This document shows, one piece after another, positions 52,628-60,790 of a stretch of 64,000 nt of DNA (position 1 is the first letter of the stretch; each line of letters opens with the position of its first letter). Where the stretch lies: assembly GCA_964539305.1 (NCBI GenBank), contig CAZIIM010000009.1, forward strand, positions 4,105 to 68,104, in the 5' to 3' direction. Origin of the DNA: CAZNUM01 sp964539305. Its GTDB lineage: Bacteria > Fidelibacterota > Marinisomatia > Marinisomatales > TCS55. The position numbers and the translations under genes are program-made. The notes below the pieces were generated by a model. That model ran no database searches. It worked only from the letters and a program-made list of their open reading frames with translations, and had not been told where the DNA came from.

Positions 52628-52655
52628 TATGACACCTGGCTATTATAAAAGGTTG
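52628..52655 (-). promoter_or_regulatory. Candidate autoregulated ECF promoter of the sigma operon
   Basis: Read on the minus strand: CAACCTT (52655-52649), 16-nt spacer, TCATA (52632-52628). The AAC core and TC of the -10 element with this spacing match the general ECF pattern (sigma-E-like: GGAACTT, 16 nt, TCnnA). It would give a start near 52622, about 17 nt before the TTG. A TATAAT (52646-52641) in the spacer could instead serve housekeeping sigma, but no good -35 lies 17 nt before it. Confidence 0.4.
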
Positions 52656-52714
52656 TCTCTTACCGACCCCTTTTTACTCCGGTCAATTTACGATGGAATC
52701 CGGATCAAAATAGA

Positions 52715-52737
52715 AAACCCTCCCACCGGGAGGGTTT
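52715..52737 (-). terminator. Intrinsic terminator of mdh
   Basis: A perfect 10-bp stem AAACCCTCCC/GGGAGGGTTT with loop ACC, 27 nt after the mdh stop on the minus strand, followed in that direction by TTTTCTATTTT-type sequence. Also isolates the sigma operon promoter region from mdh read-through. Confidence 0.88.
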
Positions 52738-52763
52738 CACAAGACCGTTTTAGTAATTGGTGG

Positions 52764-53699
52764 TTATAACCCGGTTTTGGCCACGGTTTGTTTCACCGCT
52801 TCCAGGGTATTCTGAAGGGCGGTTTTTTCTTCTTCCTGGAGTTCGAATTCCAGAATTTTTTCAATACCGCCGGCACCAATCACCGAGGGAACACCGATGA
52901 AATAACCGTCTATCCCGAATTCACCTTCGCAATAGGAGGCACAGGGGATAAGTCGTTTCTTGTCTCGCAGGAAGGATTCCGCCATCTCGATGGCCGACTG
53001 GGCGGGGGCGTAAAAAGCGGAACCGTTTCCAAACAGTTTTACAATTTCACCACCGGCGAAACGGGTACGATGGACAATAACATCCAAACGGTCTTTGGGA
53101 ATGAGTTCCTCTACGGGAACCCCTCCCACCGTTGCCAGACGCGTAATGGGTACCATGGAATCACCATGTCCCCCCAGAACCATGCAGGTCACGTCCTGGA
53201 CCGAGAAACCGGTTTCCATGGCAATGAAGGTCCGGAAGCGGGCACTGTCCAAAGCCCCGGCCATTCCGACGACTTTCTGCTTGGGGAAGCCGGATATTTT
53301 GTAAAAGGCATAGACCATGGCGTCCAGCGGATTGGAAATCACAATGACAAAAGCATTGGGGGCCCATTGCTTCACATTCGTGGCCACGTCTTTAATGATG
53401 CCCAGATTAATTTCCAGCAGGTCTTCCCGATCCATTCCCGGTTTACGGGGCACCCCAGCCGTAATAATAATGACATCGGCATTCTCGATATCTTCATAAT
53501 TCGATGTCCCCGTAATCGTTACGTCGTAACCATCATGGGGCCGCAACTGCATAATGTCCAGCGCTTTCCCTTTCACCATTCCTTCGGCGTTGGGAATATC
53601 AAAAATGACCACATCCCCTAATTCTTTCTGGGCGGCCAGGAGCGCCAGATTGCCCCCAATTTGTCCACCGCCAATAAGTGCGATTTTTGCTTTAGACAT
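52764..53699 (-). CDS. mdh: Malate dehydrogenase
   Basis: NAD-dependent oxidation of malate to oxaloacetate in the TCA cycle; 311 residues of the LDH-like MDH group. Nucleotide loop G-G-G-Q-I-G-G near the start, active-site arginine in 'A-G-V-P-R-K-P-G-M-D-R' (R residues that read the malate carboxylate), catalytic histidine in G-G-H-G-D-S-M-V-P. Ribosome site AAAAGGGG. Single-gene unit: a terminator on each side. Confidence 0.98.
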   Translation of the reverse strand: MSKAKIALIGGGQIGGNLALLAAQKELGDVVIFDIPNAEGMVKGKALDIMQLRPHDGYDVTITGTSNYEDIENADVIIITAGVPRKPGMDREDLLEINLGIIKDVATNVKQWAPNAFVIVISNPLDAMVYAFYKISGFPKQKVVGMAGALDSARFRTFIAMETGFSVQDVTCMVLGGHGDSMVPITRLATVGGVPVEELIPKDRLDVIVHRTRFAGGEIVKLFGNGSAFYAPAQSAIEMAESFLRDKKRLIPCASYCEGEFGIDGYFIGVPSVIGAGGIEKILEFELQEEEKTALQNTLEAVKQTVAKTGL

Positions 53700-53775
53700 A
53701 ATTTCCCCTTTTCAATTTATTGTGGTAATAATGACAGGTAGAAATTACACTGATCCGAGGGATTTGATATAAAAA

Positions 53776-53796
53776 AACCCTGCCGGAGACAGGGTT
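53776..53796 (-). terminator. Intrinsic terminator of the rng-rplU-rpmA operon
   Basis: AACCCTG (53776-53782) pairs with CAGGGTT (53790-53796) around a seven-base loop; on the minus strand it is followed directly by a T-run (TTTTTT, then ATATC). It lies 26 nt after the rpmA stop and upstream of the mdh promoter region. Confidence 0.85.
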
Positions 53797-53822
53797 GGTA
53801 GAGGGTGAAATTAGATAGGTTT

Positions 53823-54080
53823 TTAAGCTTTGGGAATCACATTCACAATTTTTCGATCCCGGCCACGTTGGGAGAATTTTACAAAACCGTCCTCAGTGGC
53901 AAACAGGGTATCGTCATTGCCCCGGCGGACATTGGTCCCGGGATGGAATTTGGTTCCCCGCTGGCGGACGATAATCCCGCCGGCAAGGATAGCCTGTCCG
54001 TCGCTTACTTTGATTCCGAGACGCTTGGAATGGGAGTCACGACCGTTCCGAGAACTGCCGACGCCTTTTTTATGGGCCAT
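53823..54080 (-). CDS. rpmA: 50S ribosomal protein L27
   Basis: An 85-residue L27 starting M-A-H-K-K-G-V-G-S-S-R-N-G-R-D-S, the conserved N-terminal tail that reaches the peptidyl-transferase centre, and containing 'I-V-R-Q-R-G-T-K-F-H-P-G'. No Firmicutes-type N-terminal extension needing cleavage. Two bases after rplU. Confidence 0.98.
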   Translation of the reverse strand: MAHKKGVGSSRNGRDSHSKRLGIKVSDGQAILAGGIIVRQRGTKFHPGTNVRRGNDDTLFATEDGFVKFSQRGRDRKIVNVIPKA

Positions 54081-54082
54081 AG

Positions 54083-54475
54083 TTAACTATCCTTTTGATT
54101 CTTTTTTGCCGTTGTTTTCTTTGCTGCCGCTGGCTTTTTCTTGGGAACAGCCTTTTTTTCAGCCGCAACGCTAATCTTTTCAATCTGCACCAGCGTGAAA
54201 CCTTGACGGTGACCATTCTTGCGCTGGTAACCTTTGCGCCGTTTCTTTTTATAAATAGCAATTTTCCGGTCCCGACCGTGTTCCAGGACTTTTCCCACCA
54301 CTTTCGCCCCCGTAAGGGTCGGTGTGCCGGTGAGGATCCCCTTGTCATTCTGAACCATCAGAACCGAAGGAAAGGAAACAGTTTTACCCACCTCCGTATC
54401 AAGGGTCTGGACCTTAATCTGGTCCCCTTCCGAGAGGCGGTATTGTTTCCCAGCGATATTTACGATTGCGTACAT
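54083..54475 (-). CDS. rplU: 50S ribosomal protein L21 with lysine/alanine tail
   Basis: A 130-residue L21. The first 103 residues are the normal domain ('M-Y-A-I-V-N-I-A-G-K-Q-Y-R', 'K-K-K-R-R-K-G-Y-Q-R-K-N-G-H-R-Q'). The final 27 residues are a K/A/P/T-rich extension absent from E. coli L21, likely disordered. Ribosome site GGAG directly before the ATG. Order rng-rplU-rpmA is conserved widely. Confidence 0.97.
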   Translation of the reverse strand: MYAIVNIAGKQYRLSEGDQIKVQTLDTEVGKTVSFPSVLMVQNDKGILTGTPTLTGAKVVGKVLEHGRDRKIAIYKKKRRKGYQRKNGHRQGFTLVQIEKISVAAEKKAVPKKKPAAAKKTTAKKNQKDS

Positions 54476-54501
54476 TTTATCTCCAAAAAAAGCCGAGGAA
54501 T

Positions 54502-56070
54502 TTAAACCGAACTTTTATTCGATTCAACCGCAACTTGTGATTCAATGATTTTACCATCCGGTACGGAGCGGAACCGAAACTCGTCGCGGTTCACATCGGG
54601 GCTAGGTTCAATGGAAATGTGAACAAAATTCTGCCACATCAGCCCCCGGAGAGTTTTCTTCTTGTTTTCGAGCAGAAAGTCGGCGATTTCCGGGTGAACT
54701 TCCAGTTGTAAACGCAACCGCCGGTGCTTGGATTTGTACCGTCGTAACCAGTGATCAATCCGTGTGATCAGGGTCTCCCGGGACATGATCCGTCCGGCGC
54801 CTTGACAGGTGGGACAGACCTCACTCATGGAATCCAGAAGACTGAGCCGGATGCGTTGGCGGGTCATTTCCAGTAAACCAAAGTCGGATATGGGGGAAAC
54901 GGCCACCTTGGCCCGGTCTTTTCTCAATTCTTTTCGCAATTCATAGTACACCTTCCGGCGGTTCTCTTCCTCCCGCATGTCAATAAAGTCGATGACCACC
55001 AGACCGGAAAGGTCCCGGAGCCGTAACTGCCGGGCAATCTCACGGGTTGCTTCCAGGTTAATTTTCAGGGAGTTGTCTTCATGGTTTTTCTTCCCCACGA
55101 AGCGGCCACTGTTTACGTCCACCACCACCATGGCTTCTGTCTTTTCGATCACCAGGTAGGCACCGCTTTTCAGCCAGACCGTCGGCCGCAACAGCTTATC
55201 CAGTTCGGCTTCAATGCCCATACTTTCAAACAGGGGCTGTTTCAGCTTATAGTATTCCAGTCGGTTGGTCATGTTAGGGGAGACCTCTTCAAGGTAATGC
55301 TGGAGCTTGCGGTACAATTTCTTGGAATCAATGACAATCTTGTTAATGTCCGGTGTAAACAGATCCCGGATGATACTGGAAGCGGTTTCCAGATCTTCAT
55401 ACACAAGGCAGGGGGCCTCCGTTTTACTGCTTTTCTTCTCCAACTTGTGCCAGTTGTCGATTAGAATTTTGTAATCGTTTTGAATGATTTCTTCACTTTT
55501 GCCCTCTGCTACCGTGCGGACAATTACCCCGAAACCCTTGTCCTTAATGGAGGAAACAATTTTCTTCAGCCGGCGGCGTTCGTATTTGTCCCAGATTTTT
55601 TTCGAAATGCCGATATAATTGGCGTTGGGGACCAGCACCAGAAGCCGTCCCGGAATGGCGATTTCAGTGGTGACACGGGGTCCTTTTCCTGCAAAGGCTT
55701 CTTTAATCACCTGAACGAAAATTTCCTGACCCGTTTTCAGATCGACGGAGGGTGTGTAATCACCCTTTCCCCTTTTCCGGGAGGAGCCATTTTTGTTGTT
55801 GTCGTTCCATCCCGAATCGTCATCCCCGTCCAATAGATAGGCTGGATTCTCAATCTCGGAGAAGGGCAGGAAAGCGTTAATGTCGAAGCCAATATCCACA
55901 AAGGCCGCCTGCATTCCCGGTAAAACATTTTCGACTTTCCCCTTGTAAATATTACCCACCATCCGATGGTGATCCTGCTTCTCCACATACACTTCAACCA
56001 GGGAGTCATCTTCCACAATCGCAATGCGCGATTCCCCCATACTTACATTAATATAAATTTCCTTCTTCAT
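54502..56070 (-). CDS. rng: Ribonuclease G (RNase E/G family)
   Basis: A 522-residue endoribonuclease acting on 5'-monophosphorylated RNA, including rRNA precursors. N-terminal S1 domain ('G-N-I-Y-K-G-K-V-E-N-V-L-P-G') with a charged insertion at about 78-105, the catalytic aspartates in 'V-V-V-D-V-N-S-G-R' and 'V-I-D-F-I-D-M-R', and the zinc-link C-P-T-C. No long C-terminal degradosome scaffold, so RNase G rather than RNase E. Good GGAG site before the ATG; first gene of the rplU/rpmA operon. Confidence 0.93.
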   Translation of the reverse strand: MKKEIYINVSMGESRIAIVEDDSLVEVYVEKQDHHRMVGNIYKGKVENVLPGMQAAFVDIGFDINAFLPFSEIENPAYLLDGDDDSGWNDNNKNGSSRKRGKGDYTPSVDLKTGQEIFVQVIKEAFAGKGPRVTTEIAIPGRLLVLVPNANYIGISKKIWDKYERRRLKKIVSSIKDKGFGVIVRTVAEGKSEEIIQNDYKILIDNWHKLEKKSSKTEAPCLVYEDLETASSIIRDLFTPDINKIVIDSKKLYRKLQHYLEEVSPNMTNRLEYYKLKQPLFESMGIEAELDKLLRPTVWLKSGAYLVIEKTEAMVVVDVNSGRFVGKKNHEDNSLKINLEATREIARQLRLRDLSGLVVIDFIDMREEENRRKVYYELRKELRKDRAKVAVSPISDFGLLEMTRQRIRLSLLDSMSEVCPTCQGAGRIMSRETLITRIDHWLRRYKSKHRRLRLQLEVHPEIADFLLENKKKTLRGLMWQNFVHISIEPSPDVNRDEFRFRSVPDGKIIESQVAVESNKSSV

Positions 56071-56378
56071 TTCATCACTCCGTAAAACCTACAGTTATTC
56101 CTATGTTTCAGTTTGGATGGGAGATGAGAGGAAGGAGGAAACCGGCCTTCAGCCGAGGCGGAAAATCTTCAGTAAACTATCAGAAAGATCTTCTGAAGGG
56201 TAAATAGCTGGTAATTGTCGCGATCGAATCTCCAAGTGAGATTATAAAAATTTTGATTGAAAAACGCCTTCAAATCATCGCCATCCAAGGTGAAAAGTAC
56301 ATTGCAGGGAGCAGCAAGTAAAGAATTTTAAGGATTACTTTAAGTTGGAAATTGAGAGAAATGAATTGTAAGTTTCTC

Positions 56379-56461
56379 CGTCGTGATTTGGGCCGTATTG
56401 CCGCGACGTAAAAGAAAGGGGCTAAAAAGGCAGTCCTTCCTTTCGTCCGGCAACCGCCGGA
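56379..56461 (+). promoter_or_regulatory. Three-hairpin transcription attenuator in the metH leader
   Basis: Three mutually exclusive structures are visible. Hairpin A: CGTCG (56379-56383) with CGACG (56404-56408), extended by a T-G pair (56384/56403) and inner GGC/GCC (56391-56393/56400-56402). Hairpin B (antiterminator): TTGCCG (56398-56403) with CGGCAA (56448-56453) plus GACG (56405-56408) with CGTC (56444-56447), one bulged C at 56404, and an inner AAAGG/CCTTT (56415-56419/56439-56443). Hairpin C: terminator 56446-56461. A blocks B, B blocks C. No plus-strand gene lies upstream to terminate, so control of metH is the natural reading. Ligand or signal unknown. Confidence 0.65.
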
Positions 56462-56468
56462 TTTTTTA
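56446..56468 (+). terminator. Intrinsic terminator 27 nt upstream of metH
   Basis: TCCGGC (56446-56451) pairs perfectly with GCCGGA (56456-56461) across an AACC tetraloop and is followed by six T (56462-56467). On the minus strand the tail is not T-rich, so it acts on plus-strand transcripts only. The nearest upstream plus-strand gene ends 9 kb away, which points to attenuation of metH. Confidence 0.85.
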
Positions 56469-56494
56469 TTTCCTGAAGAAATCGACAGAAGTAC

Positions 56495-59400
56495 ATGCAA
56501 CAACTGGAAACACGGTTAAAAGAACAGATCCTGGTCCTGGACGGAGCCATGGGAACGATGATTCAATCCCATCGGCTGGAGGAGGAGGATTACCGGGGCG
56601 ATTTGTTCCGGAAGCACCGCCACCCCCTGAAAGGGAATAATGACATCCTCTCCCTTACCCGGCCGGAGATTATTGCCCAGATTCACCGGGCTTACCTGAA
56701 AGCCGGGGCCGACCTGATTGAAACCAATACATTCAATGCCAATCGGATTTCCCAGAGCGACTATGGATTGGAGAAAACAGTATTCGATTTGAATGTGGCC
56801 TCAGCCCGGATTGCCCGGGAAGCGGTAGATGAATTCAACCGGAGGGATCCTTCCAAACCCCGGTTTGTGTGCGGTTCACTGGGTCCCACGAATCAGACGG
56901 CCTCCATGAGTGGGGACGTGAATGAACCGGGGGCCAGGAAAACCAGTTTCGATGAACTGGTCACGGTGTACCGGGAACAGGTCCGGGGCCTCCTGGCGGG
57001 GGGTGTGGATGTGCTTCTGGTGGAAACGGTTTTTGATACACTGAACTGTAAAGCGGCCCTGTTTGCCATCCTGGAGGAGATGAAGGACCGAGATTCTGTA
57101 CCCATTATGGTTTCGGGTACCATCAGTGACGCCAGTGGCCGGACGCTCTCGGGTCAAACGGTGGAAGCATTCTGGTACTCCATACGCCATGCCCGACCCC
57201 TGATCGCTGGATTGAACTGCGCCCTGGGGGCGGAACAGATCCGGCCTCACCTGGATGCCCTCTCCACCGTTTGTGACACTTACGTTTCAGTCTACCCCAA
57301 TGCGGGCCTCCCGAATGAGTTTGGGGAATACGATGAAACGGTGGATCACATGACGGCTATTATCCGCGAATTTGCGGAGGCGGGGTTGATTAATCTGGTG
57401 GGGGGGTGTTGCGGAACCACCCCGGATTTCATTCAATCCTTTGCCGAAGCAGTGGCAGGACTGGCACCCCGGAAAATCCCCGAACTGGAACGGTACACAC
57501 GCCTGAGCGGGCTGGAACCGGTGGTCATCCGGCCTGATTCCAATTTTGTGAATATTGGGGAACGGACCAATGTAACCGGATCTGCAAAATTCCGGCGTCT
57601 CATTACAGAAGGAAACTATGAAGACGCACTGACAGTGGCCCGGGACCAAGTGGAGAACGGCGCTCAGATTATTGACGTTAACATGGACGAAGGACTCCTG
57701 GATTCGGAAGAAGCGATGGAGAAATTCCTGCGGCTGGTGGCCTCGGAACCGGAAATCGCCCGGATTCCCATCATGATCGATTCCTCCAAGTGGGAGGTGA
57801 TCCTCCGGGGTTTGAAAAATTTGCAGGGGAAGGGAATTGTTAACTCCATTTCTCTGAAGGAGGGCGAATCGGAATTTCTGAAACGGGCCCGTCTCATTCG
57901 TCAGTTTGGTGCGGCCGTCATTGTCATGGCCTTTGACGAGGAAGGTCAGGCGGATACATATGAACGGAAAGTGGCAATCTGCACCCGGGCCTACCGCCTC
58001 CTGACGGAAGAGGTGGACTTCCCCCCTGAGGATATTATTTTTGATCCGAACATTTTTGCTGTGGCCACCGGCATCGAAGGGCATAATGAATATGCCCGCG
58101 CCTTTCTGGAGGCGACCAGGACGATCAAACAGACCCTGCCCTGGGTTCACGTGAGCGGCGGTGTGAGCAACCTTTCCTTTTCCTTTCGGGGTAATAACGC
58201 CATCCGGAAGGCCATGCACTCCTGTTTTCTCTACCATGCGATCCAGGCCGGTATGGACATGGGTATTGTCAATCCGGGTCAACTGGCAGTGTACGACGAT
58301 CTGGATCCGGAGCTCCGCGAACGGATTGAGGATGTACTGTTTAACCGGCGGGAAGACGCCACGGAACGGTTGGTGGAAATTTCCGACCGGTTCAGGGGAA
58401 CGGGAATCTCCCCGAAAAAGACGAAGGCATGGCGCAAAAAACCGGTGGAAGAACGACTGATGCATGCCCTGGTGGAAGGCATTGTGGATTATATCGAGGC
58501 AGATACAGAAGAAGCCCGGAAAAAATACGCTCGTCCCATTGAAGTAATCGAGGGCCCCCTGATGGACGGCATGAACCGGGTAGGCGATTTGTTTGGTGCC
58601 GGGAAAATGTTTCTGCCCCAGGTGGTCAAGTCCGCCCGGGTGATGAAAAAAGCCGTTTCTTGGCTGATTCCCTACATTCAGGAAGAACGGACCAGCCTGG
58701 GCCTGGCGGAAAAATCCAATGGCCGGATTGTCATGGCAACCGTGAAAGGCGATGTCCACGATATTGGAAAGAATATTGTCGGTGTTGTTCTGGGTTGTAA
58801 TGGTTATGATGTGGTGGATTTGGGCGTGATGGTTCCGGCCGATAAAATCCTCGCAGCGGTCAGGGAGACCAAGGCCGATATGGTCGGTTTATCCGGTCTT
58901 ATTACCCCCAGTCTGGAGGAGATGGTCCATGTGGCCAGTGAACTGGAACGGGCCCGGCTGAAGCTTCCTCTGTTAATTGGCGGAGCCACCACCAGCAAGG
59001 TACACACCGCCGTCAAGATTGCAGAACACTACTCCGGTGCCGCCATCCACGTGACCGATGCCTCCCGCTGCGTGGGAGTCGTCAGTCAGCTCATGGATGC
59101 AGACCAGCAACCTGTTTTCATTAAAAAAGTCTGGGATGAATACCAGCGAATCCGGGTTCAGCGGGAAAAGAGACAGTCGGGTCAGCAGCTTCTTTCGCTT
59201 CGGTCTGCCCGGGAACACCGGGTTAAGCTGGACTGGGAGAACTATCAGCCTCCCCAACCTGTTTTAAAGGGAGTGAAAGTGTTCCAAAATTACCCCCTGA
59301 AAGAGCTGGTTGACTACATCGACTGGACACCCTTTTTCCACGCCTGGGAGCTGAAAGGAAAGTATCCCGGCATCCTTTCAAGTTCCAAATACGGGAGTGA

Positions 59401-60163
59401 AGCGAAGAAATTGTTTCACGATGCCCAGGTTTTGCTGGACCGGATTGTTAAGGAAGATCAATTGCAAGCCAGGGGTGTGGTGGCCTTTTATCCGGCCCGA
59501 TCAAGGGGAGAGGATTTATTGATTTACAGGGATGAAACCTATCAGGAGGTGGAATCGGTTTTCCACTTTCTCCGGCAGCAGGTAAAGAAAGACCGGAAGA
59601 AACCCCAGTACTGCCTGGCGGATTTTGTAGCACCGGTGGAATCCGGCTTAAAAGACTGGGTCGGAGCTTTCGCTGTCACTGCCGGTCATGGTCTGGAACC
59701 GCTCGCCAGGCAATATGAACAGGCCAATGATGGTTACAATGCTATCATGGTGAAAGCACTGGCGGATCGACTTGCGGAAGCCTTCGCCGAACGGCTCCAT
59801 CAGCGGGTTCGAAAGGAATTCTGGGGTTATGCTCCGGATGAAACACTGGATACGGAAGATCTGATTCAGGAAAAATACGTGGGCATTCGTCCGGCCCCCG
59901 GATACCCGGCCTGTCCCGATCATTCGGAAAAAGAAATACTCTGGAACCTCCTGGACGTGGAAAGCCGTACCGGTATTACGCTCACGGAAAGCGGTGCCAT
60001 GCTTCCTACGGCCTCGGTCTGTGGCTGGTATTTTTCCCATCCGGAGGCGGTTTATTTCGGGATTCGTAAAGTGGACCGGGATCAGCTGGAAGACTATGCC
60101 AAACGGAAGGGTCTTTCACTGGCAGCGGTGGAAAAACTTCTGGCCAGTTATTTAGCCTATTAA
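56495..60163 (+). CDS. metH: Cobalamin-dependent methionine synthase
   Basis: Full-length four-module MetH, 1222 residues, methylating homocysteine from methyltetrahydrofolate through B12. Homocysteine module (1-330) with zinc cysteines C242, C305 and C306; folate module (about 345-610, 'N-I-G-E-R-T-N-V-T-G'); B12 module with cap (about 640-730) and the base-off signature D753-x-H755-x-x-G758; and the AdoMet-reactivation module (about 900-1222) including 'R-P-A-P-G-Y-P-A-C-P-D-H'. The start ATG has only a weak purine site. It stands behind a candidate attenuator, so expression may respond to a methionine-cycle signal (inference). Confidence 0.98.
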   Translation: MQQLETRLKEQILVLDGAMGTMIQSHRLEEEDYRGDLFRKHRHPLKGNNDILSLTRPEIIAQIHRAYLKAGADLIETNTFNANRISQSDYGLEKTVFDLNVASARIAREAVDEFNRRDPSKPRFVCGSLGPTNQTASMSGDVNEPGARKTSFDELVTVYREQVRGLLAGGVDVLLVETVFDTLNCKAALFAILEEMKDRDSVPIMVSGTISDASGRTLSGQTVEAFWYSIRHARPLIAGLNCALGAEQIRPHLDALSTVCDTYVSVYPNAGLPNEFGEYDETVDHMTAIIREFAEAGLINLVGGCCGTTPDFIQSFAEAVAGLAPRKIPELERYTRLSGLEPVVIRPDSNFVNIGERTNVTGSAKFRRLITEGNYEDALTVARDQVENGAQIIDVNMDEGLLDSEEAMEKFLRLVASEPEIARIPIMIDSSKWEVILRGLKNLQGKGIVNSISLKEGESEFLKRARLIRQFGAAVIVMAFDEEGQADTYERKVAICTRAYRLLTEEVDFPPEDIIFDPNIFAVATGIEGHNEYARAFLEATRTIKQTLPWVHVSGGVSNLSFSFRGNNAIRKAMHSCFLYHAIQAGMDMGIVNPGQLAVYDDLDPELRERIEDVLFNRREDATERLVEISDRFRGTGISPKKTKAWRKKPVEERLMHALVEGIVDYIEADTEEARKKYARPIEVIEGPLMDGMNRVGDLFGAGKMFLPQVVKSARVMKKAVSWLIPYIQEERTSLGLAEKSNGRIVMATVKGDVHDIGKNIVGVVLGCNGYDVVDLGVMVPADKILAAVRETKADMVGLSGLITPSLEEMVHVASELERARLKLPLLIGGATTSKVHTAVKIAEHYSGAAIHVTDASRCVGVVSQLMDADQQPVFIKKVWDEYQRIRVQREKRQSGQQLLSLRSAREHRVKLDWENYQPPQPVLKGVKVFQNYPLKELVDYIDWTPFFHAWELKGKYPGILSSSKYGSEAKKLFHDAQVLLDRIVKEDQLQARGVVAFYPARSRGEDLLIYRDETYQEVESVFHFLRQQVKKDRKKPQYCLADFVAPVESGLKDWVGAFAVTAGHGLEPLARQYEQANDGYNAIMVKALADRLAEAFAERLHQRVRKEFWGYAPDETLDTEDLIQEKYVGIRPAPGYPACPDHSEKEILWNLLDVESRTGITLTESGAMLPTASVCGWYFSHPEAVYFGIRKVDRDQLEDYAKRKGLSLAAVEKLLASYLAY

Positions 60164-60187
60164 TAGGGAATGGAGATAAGTTCCAAT

Positions 60188-60790
60188 ATGTCTTATCCGG
60201 AAAATATGCCTGCGTACTGGGAAGCTAAATACCGCTCGGATCAGGATGGTTGGGATCTGGCAGGCGTTACACCCGTGTTTGAAGCCCTGGCGAAAGGACT
60301 GACTCCCGGGGCTGTCTGTCTTCCCGGCTGCGGCCGCGGTTACGACGCTGTCATGTTTGCGAAACGGGGGTTTCAGGTCACGGCAGTGGATTTTGCCGCC
60401 ACCGCCATCGAGGCGGTGAAAGAAATGGCCCGGGCGGAGCAGGTTCAGTTGACCGCTCTTCAAGAGGATTTATTTGTTCTTCCGGACCATTTCACAGACA
60501 CGTTTGAGTACTGGATCGAACAGACCTGTTTCTGTGCCATTCACCCTCAGCGGCGGGAAGAATACGAGCAGGTGGTCCATAAAACAGTAAAACCGGGTGG
60601 CTGGCTGATCGGTCTGTGGTTTCCCCTGGATAAACCGCAGTCGGCCGGTGGACCCCCCTGGGGCGTCTCCCTGGATCAGGTGAAGTCCATCTTCAAGGAT
60701 CGCTGGCAGGTGGTGAAAGAAGAATTTCCCCGGTTATCCATCCCCTCCAGGAAAGGTCGGGAAAAACTGATTATCTTCGAGAAATTATGA
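60188..60790 (+). CDS. TPMT-family SAM-dependent methyltransferase
   Basis: A 200-residue class I methyltransferase. Motif I is L-P-G-C-G-R-G-Y-D, followed by 'V-T-A-V-D-F-A-A-T-A-I' and 'Y-W-I-E-Q-T-C-F-C-A-I-H', the last a TPMT-family mark (thiol/thiopurine methyltransferases and bacterial homologues). ATG 60188 has GGAG upstream; ATG 60170 is an alternative with the purines too close. Natural substrate unknown. Follows metH and overlaps the DUF2461 gene by ATGA. Confidence 0.85.
   Translation: MSYPENMPAYWEAKYRSDQDGWDLAGVTPVFEALAKGLTPGAVCLPGCGRGYDAVMFAKRGFQVTAVDFAATAIEAVKEMARAEQVQLTALQEDLFVLPDHFTDTFEYWIEQTCFCAIHPQRREEYEQVVHKTVKPGGWLIGLWFPLDKPQSAGGPPWGVSLDQVKSIFKDRWQVVKEEFPRLSIPSRKGREKLIIFEKL

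Larger units (their letters stand above)
56071..56494. other. Divergent non-coding region between rng and metH
   Basis: A 424-bp region with no convincing long gene on either strand. The rng side has a GGAG site. At 56146-56199 two copies of CTTCAG (56147-56152 and 56167-56172) can each pair with CTGAAG (56193-56198), giving alternative stems of unclear meaning. From about 56361 to 56468 the plus strand holds the metH attenuator described separately. No B12-box, SAM-I core or SAH-aptamer sequence is recognisable. Promoters cannot be assigned with confidence. Confidence 0.6.

Noticed and set aside
56440..56462. CCGGCAACC in the metH leader, resembling a piece of the SAM-I riboswitch core
   Set aside because: The rest of the SAM-I core (the GAGGGA and GCCC-UGAA-GCCC elements) is absent and the string is fully explained by the terminator hairpin.
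56071..56494. Cobalamin riboswitch before metH
   Set aside because: No B12-box-like sequence or the large multi-stem pattern is visible on the plus strand.
57287..58759. A 490-codon open frame antisense to metH
   Set aside because: It lies wholly inside metH, whose domains are intact, has no recognisable family and a composition typical of antisense frames in this codon usage.
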